Part shown: positions 23,960 to 35,000 of the stretch, in pieces
How the letters are laid out: every line of letters starts with the position of its first letter
Position numbering within the stretch: position 1 is the first letter of the stretch
NCBI RefSeq assembly: GCF_032854445.1
Contig: NC_088301.1
Coordinates: forward strand, 20,393,808 to 20,457,807
Direction of reading: 5' to 3'
Source: Liolophura sinensis
Lineage: Eukaryota > Mollusca > Polyplacophora > Chitonida > Chitonidae
DNA: 64,000 nt
Notes under the pieces: model-generated
Database searches by the model: none
Told to the model about the DNA's origin: nothing
The model's input: only the letters and a program-made list of their open reading frames with translations
Position numbers and translations under genes: made by a program

Positions 23960-24230
23960 ATATTTTGTATGCTCTGCCTGGCTTGACACTCAGCACAGAG
24001 AGGCTAGAGCAAGAAAACAGGACTGGACCAGAGTTAGTGTAATATGACTGGATGGGGTGTCATGTCTGGTTTCCATAGGTATGATACTTAAGTGGCGGCA
24101 ACACTTTGGCGGCATGGACACAGTATTTCTTCGTACACTAGAACTCGTCGTCATTTGACTGTAAAGTTGTTAAGTATGACGTTAAACCCCAAGCATACAT
24201 GTACCTACATACATACACGCATACATACAT
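23960..24230 (+). mobile_element. SINE-B-like element, copy 1 (subfamily C)
   Basis: Ends TTGTTAAGTATGACGTTAAACCCCAAGC and a (CATA)n tail. It shares GCACTCAGCAC/GACACTCAGCAC and GGGGTGTCATGTCTGG with the copy at 41740-42015. The 3' end resembles SINE-B. Confidence 0.7.
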
Positions 24231-24874
24231 TTTACTCCAAACGTTTAATTCTTTAAGCCTACAGGCACAGACAGCAAGGTAAAACGTCTTGTAGCTAACA
24301 TGTCAGGATTACAAATCTTGAAAAAATTTGGAAACAAGTCATGGTAGGCAGTAGTCTTTTTGATGATTTAATAAATAATGTTGTGATTAACTTTAACTCT
24401 GTATCGAGATATGCCTTACTTATGTGTGGAGTAAATAGGTCATAGCCTGACAGAGAGACCCAGGTGCATACGTGAAATACCATCCCTTCAGTATGACCTG
24501 CGTTTAACCAGATCTCTCTGTTACAATTGAAAGGGTTACCTGTGACGATTTAGCTTGTGTTATGCCCCTGTAGCTAAGAAGTGCCAATTCTTTAGTGTGT
24601 CACCCTTTCCTCGTGGCTTATGCATTATTACATGCTATTTTCTCTACATAAGTTTGTCCTTATAACAACATGAAAATATTCATGAGTAGGACGTAAACAC
24701 GTATGACACAAATAAATGTATAAATTAATAAATAAAGAAAACTCTATTCATAACTATCCTGCTTGGATGAACGGAATTGTAACTCTTGTGACCCGAAGAC
24801 AAAGAAGCTAGTGCTCATAAGGTAGCGCAAGTTAGATAATTTAACCTCAGTGATCCACTTTATATCAAATGCCC

Positions 24875-25025
24875 CAGCCGTACGTGGGAAGGTCTGACAG
24901 CAGCCTGCGGACGGTCGTGGATTCCCCCGGGTTGTGCCCGGTTTCCACCCACCAAAATGCTGGCCGCTGTCGTATAAGTGAAATATTCTTGAGCACAGCG
25001 TAAAATACCAATCCAATAAATAAAT
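24875..25025 (+). mobile_element. SINE-A, 5'-truncated
   Basis: Core and AATAAATAAAT tail. AAATGCCC flanks it (24867-24874 and 25026-25033). Confidence 0.88.
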
Positions 25026-26058
25026 AAATGCCCAAAGAAATTGGCTTCTTCTTAACTGAGCCTGTAAATAGATGAAGCGGAGACATTTTGAGGTTTGATC
25101 CACTGCTCAATCTGACCGTAATTATACAAATCACACGACCTTTGGAACAAGAGAAGATACTGGCTGAACTGAATCCCCTTCAGAGGATACATAACCCGTC
25201 CGCCGCAAATCGTACACGCGTGGTTTTCAAGTGCATGCAATGTGACTATTATAAAATTGATTTCAATTAGGGACACATGTATTACTAACACAAAACGGCA
25301 AAAAATCTAATGTTTCAAGGACATTCAATGGTTGTGTCTATGTCATTTTAACCCAAAGGTATACCTGCATCGTATTGTATAAAACCGCCATATTGGATAT
25401 AAAAACTGATGTAGCTAACAATTAGTTATTCCGGGTCGGGTTGAATCCAATCCGCTGCTATTATTAGTTATAATTTTTGCAATTTGTGGCTGTCCTTTTA
25501 CTGTTTACCATGAATTGCCAATTGCCGATTAACACCTCTCATAGCCTTGGCGCAAATCATTTTATGGAATGGAGCCTCCCTTTCAACTAATTTATATATG
25601 TATGTCTCGTCTTTGACCAATTTGTACTTGCTAGTTTGGTATTTTCCCGTACCAAACCTTCATTGGCTAACACGGATGACGTCACTCTTTACTTTACAAA
25701 AAAGCAGGCTATTTTGAATCGGGAAATTCGAGCGGTCTGTCGTGTGGATATAGTAACTAATATGTTTTTGAGTATTTCGCGTATAGGGCTTACTAAAGGA
25801 ACAAGCAAGGACTGAAAGCAAGCATACATAAACATACATTTTTGTTAAGAAAATGGTTGGTTGAAATCTACACTGTCAGTTTAGACCAAGAGGTTAGCAC
25901 TATTGTTTGTAGCTTGTCAGCCAATCAGATGAGTACAGAGAAATTACTATTCAGGTTATTATCCCAGAGACAGTTATCTAAACAGCTATCGACTTTAATC
26001 TAAACCCTGTGTCTGATACTGCCATATTTGATATTGTTGTCAAGTTTAGTATAATATA

Positions 26059-26223
26059 TTTATTTATTTATTTGATTTGTGTTTTACGCCATACTCAAGA
26101 ATATTTCACTTATACGACGGCGGTCAGCGTTATGGTCGGAGAAAATCGGTCAGGGAAAACCCACGACCACCCGCAGGTTGCTGCGAGACCTTCCCACGTA
26201 CGTCCGGTTAGGAAGCCAGCATG
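26059..26223 (-). mobile_element. SINE-A, 5'-truncated
   Basis: Core on the minus strand with ATTTATTTATTTG tail. Perfect 12-bp target duplication TAGTATAATATA (26047-26058 and 26224-26235). Confidence 0.92.
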
Positions 26224-27587
26224 TAGTATAATATAACTTTCATGAATGGATGCTATTTTATCTCTTGTAGTATATAATTTGACGACAGTATCGTTTTAAA
26301 GCGAGATGTTAGGAAATTTTGGGTTGGCAATGGATTTACAATGTTTGGAGTTTTGGTTCAGGAAAAACTTGTATATAGCGTGACGTCATAATATATTTAT
26401 ACCTATATTGACACACCACATCATCCCTTCTGCTCTTCACCTCCCGCCCAACTCTCCTTTTCTTTGTTCTATAATTGAAAAAAAAAACTTTAAATTTTAT
26501 TTATTGCAAGCAATTTTAGCTTTATCTCACACGATCCACACGATTGCGGATATTCAATTATGTTTTTGCTGGCGTTGATTTGTCTGACTGCACGTCTGTC
26601 TGCAACGCAGTGCAAACCGACCAACTGGGCCTATGTACAGAGTTTTGTTTCTTTGTATTGATTGATAAAATTTCTAAATATACAATGAACGTTTGCACTG
26701 TTGGTATCTACTTGTTAGGGGTTTTAGATCTAGAGTACACATAAGTATGAAAGCTTATATAAAACGATTGTCCTATTGGTGCCTGAAGGGTGCTTGACAA
26801 TTGGCTTGAGCTTGGTTAGAAAAATGCTTCTGTATCGAATCCAACATATTGATAATACATTGTAATTCTCTTTTATCAGCCAGCATTAACACTTAGCGTG
26901 CCAAAGGTATTTACTGACCTTCTGAGAATAATACTTATTTATTCCAGTGGACAAAGCTCTTGACAATATTGTATTTGTCCGCGAAAATTATTATCAACCA
27001 TTTGCGGAGAATTTAAACACGCCTAGAATAACTATCGCAGTCTCAGTGTATTGTATCACGCTCTGAAGGAACTTTACAAGAACACTCGTTGTTATTTGAA
27101 AGAAGGGAGTTTAACTGAACCTTCCAGTCATATATACATATACATGTATGTACAAATGTATATAAAAAAAGTCCAACTGAACTGATTTACACTTGGGATA
27201 ATATATACAGGAAGACGTCTTATACATTATTGTGCAATGAGAATGGTAGTATTGACACACGTCTTGATAGTAGATGCAAATGTAGATATATTGTGAGGAA
27301 AAGGTATTCATGCAGTCTAAGGCTCAGGGCGTTTACACTTACTTTCTATACCTTTCTTTTCACATGATGTTTATGCACTTCAACTCTATAGTGCATGGGA
27401 TATCGAGAAGGAAGCCGTGTTTGGACATTTGTGTATGCCATAAATATTCATGATGCTTTGATATACATCGCAATTCGGTGTGTTTACCAGATTTTTAAAA
27501 AATCCAGATGCTTTAAAAATTGTTTGTATATACGCTGCGTATGGAACCTGGGTGCCCAATGCATGGTCAAATAGTTAGCATACTAAC

Positions 27588-27786
27588 GCAGCACAATAAT
27601 CCAGGAACCTCTCATTAGTGAGGTCGCTGTGAGCTCAAGCCCAGCTCATGCCGGCTTCCTCTCGTGGGAAGATCTGCCACCGATTTGCGGCTCTGCCTAG
27701 TTTCCACCCACAATTATGCTGGCCGCCGTCGTATAAGTGAAATATTATTGAATACGGCGTAAAACACTAATAAAATAAATAAATAT
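27588..27786 (+). mobile_element. SINE-A with internal deletion
   Basis: Head (GAGCTCAAGCCCAGCTCATG), core and AAATAAATAAAT tail, lacking part of the middle (CCGGCCGTACGTGG region shortened). Confidence 0.85.
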
Positions 27787-28084
27787 ATGGGAACTAAACG
27801 GTAATTTAGATACGATATCCAGTTTGGAAGCTTGACACACTTAGATTGTTTAAGGTTCCAAGCGACTTTAATTAGAATTTAACCCACTTATATTATTGAG
27901 GCCGAAACATTAAAACTGTTTACATCTGTATAGTAATTAGAACAGCATGATATGTTATCATAGGCTTTTTTGTAATAGTTGTGTAGACAGGAACTGTCGG
28001 TAACAATGATAATTTGTAGCATTTAGCAGACCCATACATAGCTACAGGGCTTGAAATGGAATTAGTTTTTGAAATTTTTATTGT

Positions 28085-28300
28085 TATATTTAATTGCTTG
28101 TTTTTTAACGCCATACCTAAGAATTTTTCACATGCTGGCCATTAGTTTTAAAGGTGAAGGGAAAAGTGCCCGGGAAAAAACACGGGCCTTCGGCAAGCTC
28201 CTGACAAACAATCTCAGATGTGACGTACAAATATGCACTGTGACACCATACTGGAGGAAGACAAGTGGTCCTTGACGAACGTCAGACTAAGCAAACGGCC
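28085..28300 (-). repeat. Diverged SINE-like repeat G
   Basis: TTTAACGCCATACCTAAGAATTTTTCAC is a diverged SINE-A end; GAAGACAAGTGGTCCTTGACGAAC is shared with 32160-32345. Confidence 0.55.
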
Positions 28301-28689
28301 ACACGAGCGTAGTCGACCGTTTACCGTCACCAAGGCCCTACATGCATTGAGAGCTAGGAAATCTACAAATTCGCTGTCCAAGGTTGGTTTTGAGCTAGTA
28401 ATCTGAGACCAAACCTGACACCCAACTTAGCCACGGTATATTGACACGAGAGATCAGCAATTCAACCAAGTCAGTGTATACTGACACCAAACTTAACACC
28501 CAACTATATGCTATAACGCCAGAGTGTAATGACTTAGAAGCCCCTCATCAATGCTGTGTATGTGGTTAAACGGATACATATGTATACAGGAGCATTTTTT
28601 CATTTGCTCAGCATTCTCAGACATGTGTATAAAAAAGATCTGTTTTTCTTTGATATACCTTATTTTTTGATGAAACATGTGGCCTAGCT

Positions 28690-28850
28690 TTGTTTATTTA
28701 TTTTTGACTTATTGACTAATTTATTCATTTGATCAATGCTTAGCATCATACTGAAGAATTTTTCACTGATAAACCTTTATGGGTGGTGGAATTTGCAGAG
28801 GACTCGATAAACCACCGACTATTGGCAAGTTACTAATTCTCCAGAATCGA
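28690..28850 (-). repeat. Diverged SINE-like repeat G
   Basis: Shares TTTATTTATT, CTGAAGAATTTTTCACTGA and ACCACCGACTATTGGCAAGT with other repeat G copies. Confidence 0.5.
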
Positions 28851-29124
28851 ACGGTAGCAATAAAACGATATAGTTTTCTCTGGTTTAAAGCATATCACAT
28901 CATAAATCAGAATTATTCTTAACATATGAAATCCACGTAAAAGTAACCCTTTTTGCTCTCCGCGAATCAGGGGCTGTTTAAGTCTGTTTTAAATAGAACA
29001 TGGAAGTTTGTCCATAATTATTTTCATTTAGCAAATTGCCTTATGTGTACCTTATGGATATACAATTGCTAGGTTCAATCACACGACGCTTGGATATAGA
29101 TACTAACTTTATCAAATGCTTTCT

Positions 29125-29288
29125 AGCTTCTTCTCCGTACGTGGGACAGTCTGCCAGCAACATGCGAATAGTCGTGGGCTTCACCCGGGTTGTGCCCAGT
29201 TTCCTCCCACCATAATGCTGTCCGCCGTTAAATAAGTGAAATATTACTGAGTACGATAAAAAACAGCAATGAAATAAATAAATAAATA
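29125..29288 (+). mobile_element. SINE-A, 5'-truncated
   Basis: Body from CCGTACGTGGGACAG to the AAATAAATAAATAAAT tail; core diverged (GCCGTTAAATAAGTGAAATA). Confidence 0.87.
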
Positions 29289-29499
29289 GTTATCAAGTGA
29301 TAAGTTTTCATCATTTGATAACGATGTTAGTATCTAAATTGAAATTCGTTTGAATAAACCCAGAAGTTGTACATCCGTAAGTAATATCTTGTTGCGCAAA
29401 ATAAATCGCTGATTTCATCCAGTATGGCTAAAACTGACAGCAGGATTTCTTGTCGTGATATACATGTCATTATGTAAAGTTGCACTTATGTAGGACGTG

Positions 29500-29735
29500 T
29501 CGCATAGGTGGTTAGTGTGCTATAGCATCATAATGGCGAAGGGTCCTCTCACCAATGCGGATGTTGTGAGTTCAAGTCTAGCTCATTTTACCATCAGTCC
29601 GATCGTACGTGGGGATATTTGCCGGTAACCTGCTGATGGTCGTGGGTTTTCCTACCATAATCCTGGCCGCCGTCGTAGAGGTGAAATATTCTTAAGTACG
29701 GCGTAAAAAGTAACAACTAAACAGTTAAATAAATT
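29500..29735 (+). mobile_element. SINE-A, near full length
   Basis: tRNA-like head (GGTGGTTAGTGTGCTATAGC; B-box-like GAGTTCAAGTC), body, core GCCGCCGTCGTAGAGGTGAA, short tail. Confidence 0.88.
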
Positions 29736-30569
29736 TACAGAATGTGTCCACTTTTTGAACACAAGGTTGCGTACGGCTAAATAACATTTCTGTTTCTTTG
29801 CATCGTATTTTTGATATTTTATACCCTTGTCTGACCCTGGTTGTAACACACCCGTTAGATTTTAATGTTACAGTGGTTTAAAATCAACGGAGTGTTTTGT
29901 TTTTCACACGCTGTAAGATACGAAATGGCCTCCAAATTTACAGAACTTTAATCCGACGAATTCAATACACTCGATCCCGGTTCCTTGAATGATTAAATGT
30001 ATAAACATAACACAAATCAAGGAAATACACATGTAATGTCGTATACACATCACTTCTGACTTTGGACCATAAGGCCCTGAAAAAAGTGTAAAATACACGA
30101 TTAATGTAAATGTCTTTTTTATTATTTAACAATAAGAAATATGATAATTTACAACCAAACAGAAACTATGTTTACCAGGACTTATTTCACATTATTGTTA
30201 CACATAAGTGCTTAAGTGCAGAGACACATTATCATGAATGTAATAAGCATTTATTGAAACTACAACCTCTGAAACCTGCCGCTGAACAGTTTCTTTGAAC
30301 AAAGCCCCACGTCTGCCTCCCCTCTCTGCACTGATGCACAAGTATGAATTCTTTGTGGTAAAAAAACGCGGTAATTAATAAGGTTACATGTCCACAAAAA
30401 CAATTTTAGTATGATCTAAAGTATTAATAACCGAGATATAGCGGTTTGCGAGAAAGACAAGGTATCTTTTCTGTGACACAAACACACATGAGACAATGTT
30501 AAATCACTGTAACCATCGACAGTCACACACTTTTCGTTATTTACAATTCCGTACATTTTATGCGAGTCT

Positions 30570-30870
30570 TTGCTACACGTAAGATTTTGCATTGTTTTAA
30601 TGTTATTGTGTGTTAAATGTGAAGATACCACGGCATTTTGAGTAATTCTTGACCAACGACGTCTGATACATTGCAATTAGCATCACTCCATTTTTAACCT
30701 AATTCTGCTTAAGCCACGGTGCTAGAGGTTTAAGATTTTCTACCATTGAAGCAATTCGGGGAACAGTTATAATAAAACCCTAACTGAAGTAAATTGACAA
30801 AAAGCCATATTTCACCGGTTACCTGCTACTTATTGCCAACTATCACACTATCGTCGCTATACTCGTCTAT
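30570..30870 (+). repeat. Dispersed repeat D
   Basis: The cleanest copy: TTTTGCATTGTTTTAATG, TGTGTTAAATGTGAAGATAC, TTTTGAGTAATTCT, GCTTAAGCCACGGTGCTAGA, AAACCCTAACTGAAGTAAA, CACACTATCGTCGC. Confidence 0.65.
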
Positions 30871-31069
30871 CAAAAAAGTGGCTAATGTTGTAGAATATGC
30901 AAAAGTAGCCTTGTGCTTTTGTTCATCCCACGTATAACTCATCCTGTGACATACTGCTCGCAACAGCTATCTGGCTTATTGGGCATCTGATCTACCTGCA
31001 TACAAAACAAGCATACTGGAAGTATTGGGAAAGGTATACGTGTCCCTTACCGGTCTGAGCCATCAACAT

Positions 31070-31510
31070 AACTGCTTTGGTAAAGTCAGAAACAAAACGT
31101 GCCATAATTTTGTTGAAAATCAACGAAATAACCCATCATTCAAAGTTGATTTGTAATTTGTCATGTTAAAGCTATCTATCAAGTTTCAACTAAAAATATA
31201 AAAATATAAAAAAAAACACGACACAAACGGCCATAATTTTTCTGAAAATGAACGAAACAGCCCACAAATCGAATTTCACCTGAAAGTCATGAGAGAGAAG
31301 TCATACTGAACAATTTGATTCAATTAACCATTTTGAAAACAAAAAAGTTCCGAAAAGACCAAATTTTGAGAAAAAAAAACGGTCATAATTTTGTCCGGAC
31401 TGGACAAGGGATCGAAACTCGAACTTGACATGTAATGTATTATTGTGAAGAAATTACCAAGTTACAATTCAATGGACCGAGCCGTTTTGAAAAAGAATCC
31501 GTAACATGAC
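31070..31510 (+). repeat. Repeat E: tandem units of about 120 bp
   Basis: Repeated phrases CATAATTTTGTTGAAAATCAACGAA, TTGATTTGTAATTTGTCATG and CAAGTTTCAACT / CAAGTTACAATTCAATGGACC. The same phrases recur at 38225-38790. Confidence 0.6.
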
Positions 31511-31936
31511 ATGATGAAGTTAACATTAATGTTTTTGCACGATGTTAAACCCCACGCATACACACACACATACATACTTACATACACACATACATACATA
31601 CATGCATACAGTACTTAGTTGTGACAGGCAGCTCTTTAAGTGGCTCTGTCTGCCGGTCGGTCAGGTGTTTGTCAGCTTATCTTTTAACGTGGGCTATTCA
31701 TGTTAACCATGGTCCTGTGTGCAAGACGACATCAATGTTTATAGCATTATCTACTGTGATTATGTTCTTGTTGATAGTAACTAAATTGCTAATCTAAGTA
31801 ATCATTTTATCATGTACAACACAAGGCACAAGAGGAATAATAAAATTTATGCAAAAAAGGAAGATCCAATAAATTTTGAAAGCACTGACTTCCTACTGCT
31901 CTTATGATGGAGATGACACTGCAAACTTCCATAAAA

Positions 31937-32011
31937 TTATTTGAAGTTGGCATAAGTGTGGAAAGTTTCCAGATATGCCAGCGCCACCTGGTGGAGGAAC
32001 CGGAACTGATC
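31937..32011 (-). CDS. Gene B exon 27: C-terminus and stop
   Basis: Encodes [19 protein letters not shown] then YANFK and TAA (31937-31939), the final D2 helix. Phase 0 in, acceptor CTTACAG. No clear AATAAA was seen close downstream on the minus strand. Confidence 0.87.
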   Translation of the reverse strand, partial: DQFRFLHQVALAYLETFHTYANFK

Positions 32012-35000
32012 CTGTAAGAGAAAACAAATATATTTGTATCTCTAAAATCAAGCTGTGTAAACATAATGCACATAGTAATCGTCACAATCCAAAAAGATCT
32101 TTAGGATGTTTTATTCCCACATGACGTACAGATATGTAAACTATATTTGTATTCATATATTTATATCACTGATGTTTAACGCCGTACTAAAGAATTTTTC
32201 ACTCAGACGAGGGGGAGGGGTCAGCATTATGGTGGGAGGAAACGGTCAGAATCCGGGGGATGCCCACGGCCATCTGCATGTTGGCGTACTGACCCCTTCG
32301 ATCATGGAGGCCGCACCATGTTTGTAAAAGACAAGTGGTCCTCAACGAACTCAATAATTGGTTATAGACTGCGCAAGCAGTTAACACTTTTACGTTCGTT
32401 AAACCCACACAAGGAGTAAACATACCAAGAAATTTAAAATAACGGTATACTCGGAAACTTGATTGGAAGATTTTTAGCACATCCGTGACCTTTAAGTGGC
32501 CTTGACCCTTGATCTCAGTATAACCAACATGAAACAAACGCCGAAGGACTAAATGCCACAAATATGAAATGTCATAATTACGTTTTAAAGGTAGGCTGGT
32601 AATGCGGTTAAATCCGTACACTAGTTTTTCTGAAACTCTGCATCGAAACATCTGCATCAAGTGAAAATTTGGAGTCTAGAAATGACCCGGCCTAGGAATT
32701 TACAGCAGGGCTTTGTGAAGTTGTCGTAGTATAATAGCATATAGATGAAAACTGTTGTCATTGTGTTGTATGCGCAATTAGGGTTTTTGGTGGCACTAAA
32801 CTAGTCTTCTTACTCACATTTATTTTACATAACAGTAAAGGAATATAATATACGGAACTCTGCTAAGGTGACATCAAACAGGGGATCATACAGGGTGATA
32901 ATGATTTTCTCCAAACTGTTTAATATGAATTATTAATCCAGACCTGGATCCTAAATGACATCTGAATTTGCAAAGGCAGATGAACTGGCAAATGCATAAT
33001 CTGGAAAAACAAAAATAACCTCCTACCAAATCAGTGATAATCTGAGGCCTGGCCACCCGCATTTGTTTGACGGCTTGAGGAATGTTAACGTCTCTGTCAA
33101 GTTTCAGTCGCTCGAGTACAAATGAGGCCGCGCAGAATAGTCCACTGTTTGTTAGTCCGTCCCTGGAACATGTACAGAGCTTTCATAAAGCGTTTTATTA
33201 TGACAGTTATAATCACGGCTCTAGTTGCTTACGTATTTTACACACTATCTACAGAGTCTACCGTTCCACAAAGGTGGTGAGTATAGAACTTAAGCTCACC
33301 GCGTCGTTGTGAGGTCAACATTGTAAAAATGCTGTTCGTTGCTTTGAGAAATGGAAAGTTAAAGCACTTGTCACGCCATTTTACGGAATAAGTTGAAATA
33401 TATATGGTAGTACTAAGGATGGGGAGAACGTTTACCATTTCACTTTATGCGTATATAGCTGCATATGTATATGTTGATCTTTGCTTACTCAATGATTGGT
33501 TATTCGTTTATTTTCCTATAATTTACCATCATTTATGAAGCTTAGTGACCTAAAATATTCTAAAACAATTTCAATGTATCGTTTACCGTATGTCGTCATC
33601 TAGGGACGAAGAAAACGCCACGGCAAAATAACCCCTCCCTGTACCCCCTGTGAAGAACGTTGGGCAAGGTAACTAACTGACCTGCAGTGAACCAAGATAG
33701 GCTGGTTTCCGGCCACCTTTTGCCAGCTTGTCACGCTATCTATGACGGCCAGCAGGGAAGGAATTGAATCACAAGAAGGCGCGCTCGACCAGAGCCCACA
33801 GCGGAACTGCTTGATTGGACACGGCACTTTCTGGAAGCAGAATAGACACAAGGGGGCTGAGAATCTAAGAAAAACAAATATAGAGTGATATCTACCTTTG
33901 CGAATCTATGACCCTGATGTTCTGTAGTTTGGTTTAGGAAAGTAATGCGTCGGTAGAGGGATCAACAGGCACTTCCTTGTGTGTGCGCACAGCGAAAGTG
34001 ACGCTTTATTCCATGTCGCCACATTCCAATGGATTAACAAATAAAGAAGATGTTTAATTTGTAATTTCAACAGCTGACAGATTTAATATGTTTTTACAGG
34101 GCGGGTGTCGAAAGTACACATACCGTGTCCTTGTAGGCCAGGTTGTACGTCCTTACTGTGAAGCCACTTTCCTCTTCCTTCTGCGTACATTTTACATCAA
34201 AAGGATCGAACGTTTTCCTTTTCTCCGTCCAGTATATACCCACGTTCTGAAGGCAATTAAACAAAACTTGTAGACAAATCTGAAGCAGTATGTACCATAG
34301 AATGTACATAATTATAATGTTCGACCTGAACCTACGTGTTAGAAGAAAAGCAAGGCATAGTGGGTGATGTGCGGATGAAAGAAGATAGAGAAACAGGTTA
34401 TTGCTCACCTCAGATTCGTTGTCCACATCGTCCAGCATAACGATGGTGGCGATGCCGTGATCATAAACCAGACGCCAGAAATCCACCACAGTCTTCGGTA
34501 ATGGCGTGTGTGTGATGATGAAACCTCTCTTCAGCATATAGCTCTTCAGGGAACACAAAAACGCAGGCAAATGTAAGTACTCGGGTATATTATTTATATA
34601 AATAAAGTGCTATGCAATTAATATATACTGTAGGGCGACAGGTCGTTATTAGCAGACACTCGGCAAATGATGTACACCTGATAAAAGTGTAGCATCGTTT
34701 AACATGGCACATCGCATTTGTGGCGCAGAAACTCTGGGTGTAACGAACCGAACTCTTGAACCCCAATGACATATTTATTGATGTCTTTGTTGCTTAACGA
34801 CATACCCAGGAAGTTTGGTCTCACACAATGGTGGTCAGTTTGTGAATGGGGGCAACCTGAGTGCCCGGATGAGGGAAAATCCCACTGCGGGAAGGATACA
34901 TGTATATCAGGTAAAATAAAGGTAATAACAAAACTTGTGACTATATACAAGAATACTTACGGGAAGGAAGACGGCGTTTATGTAGTTGTTTTTGCCAGCC

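Larger units (their letters stand above)
23654..31936. other. Intergenic region between genes A and B
   Basis: 8.3 kb without a supportable gene. It holds five SINE-A copies, a SINE-B-like element, repeat D, repeat E and diverged SINE-like pieces. Open frames here are short and without recognisable domains. A CA/CATA-rich microsatellite lies at 31555-31610. Confidence 0.6.
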
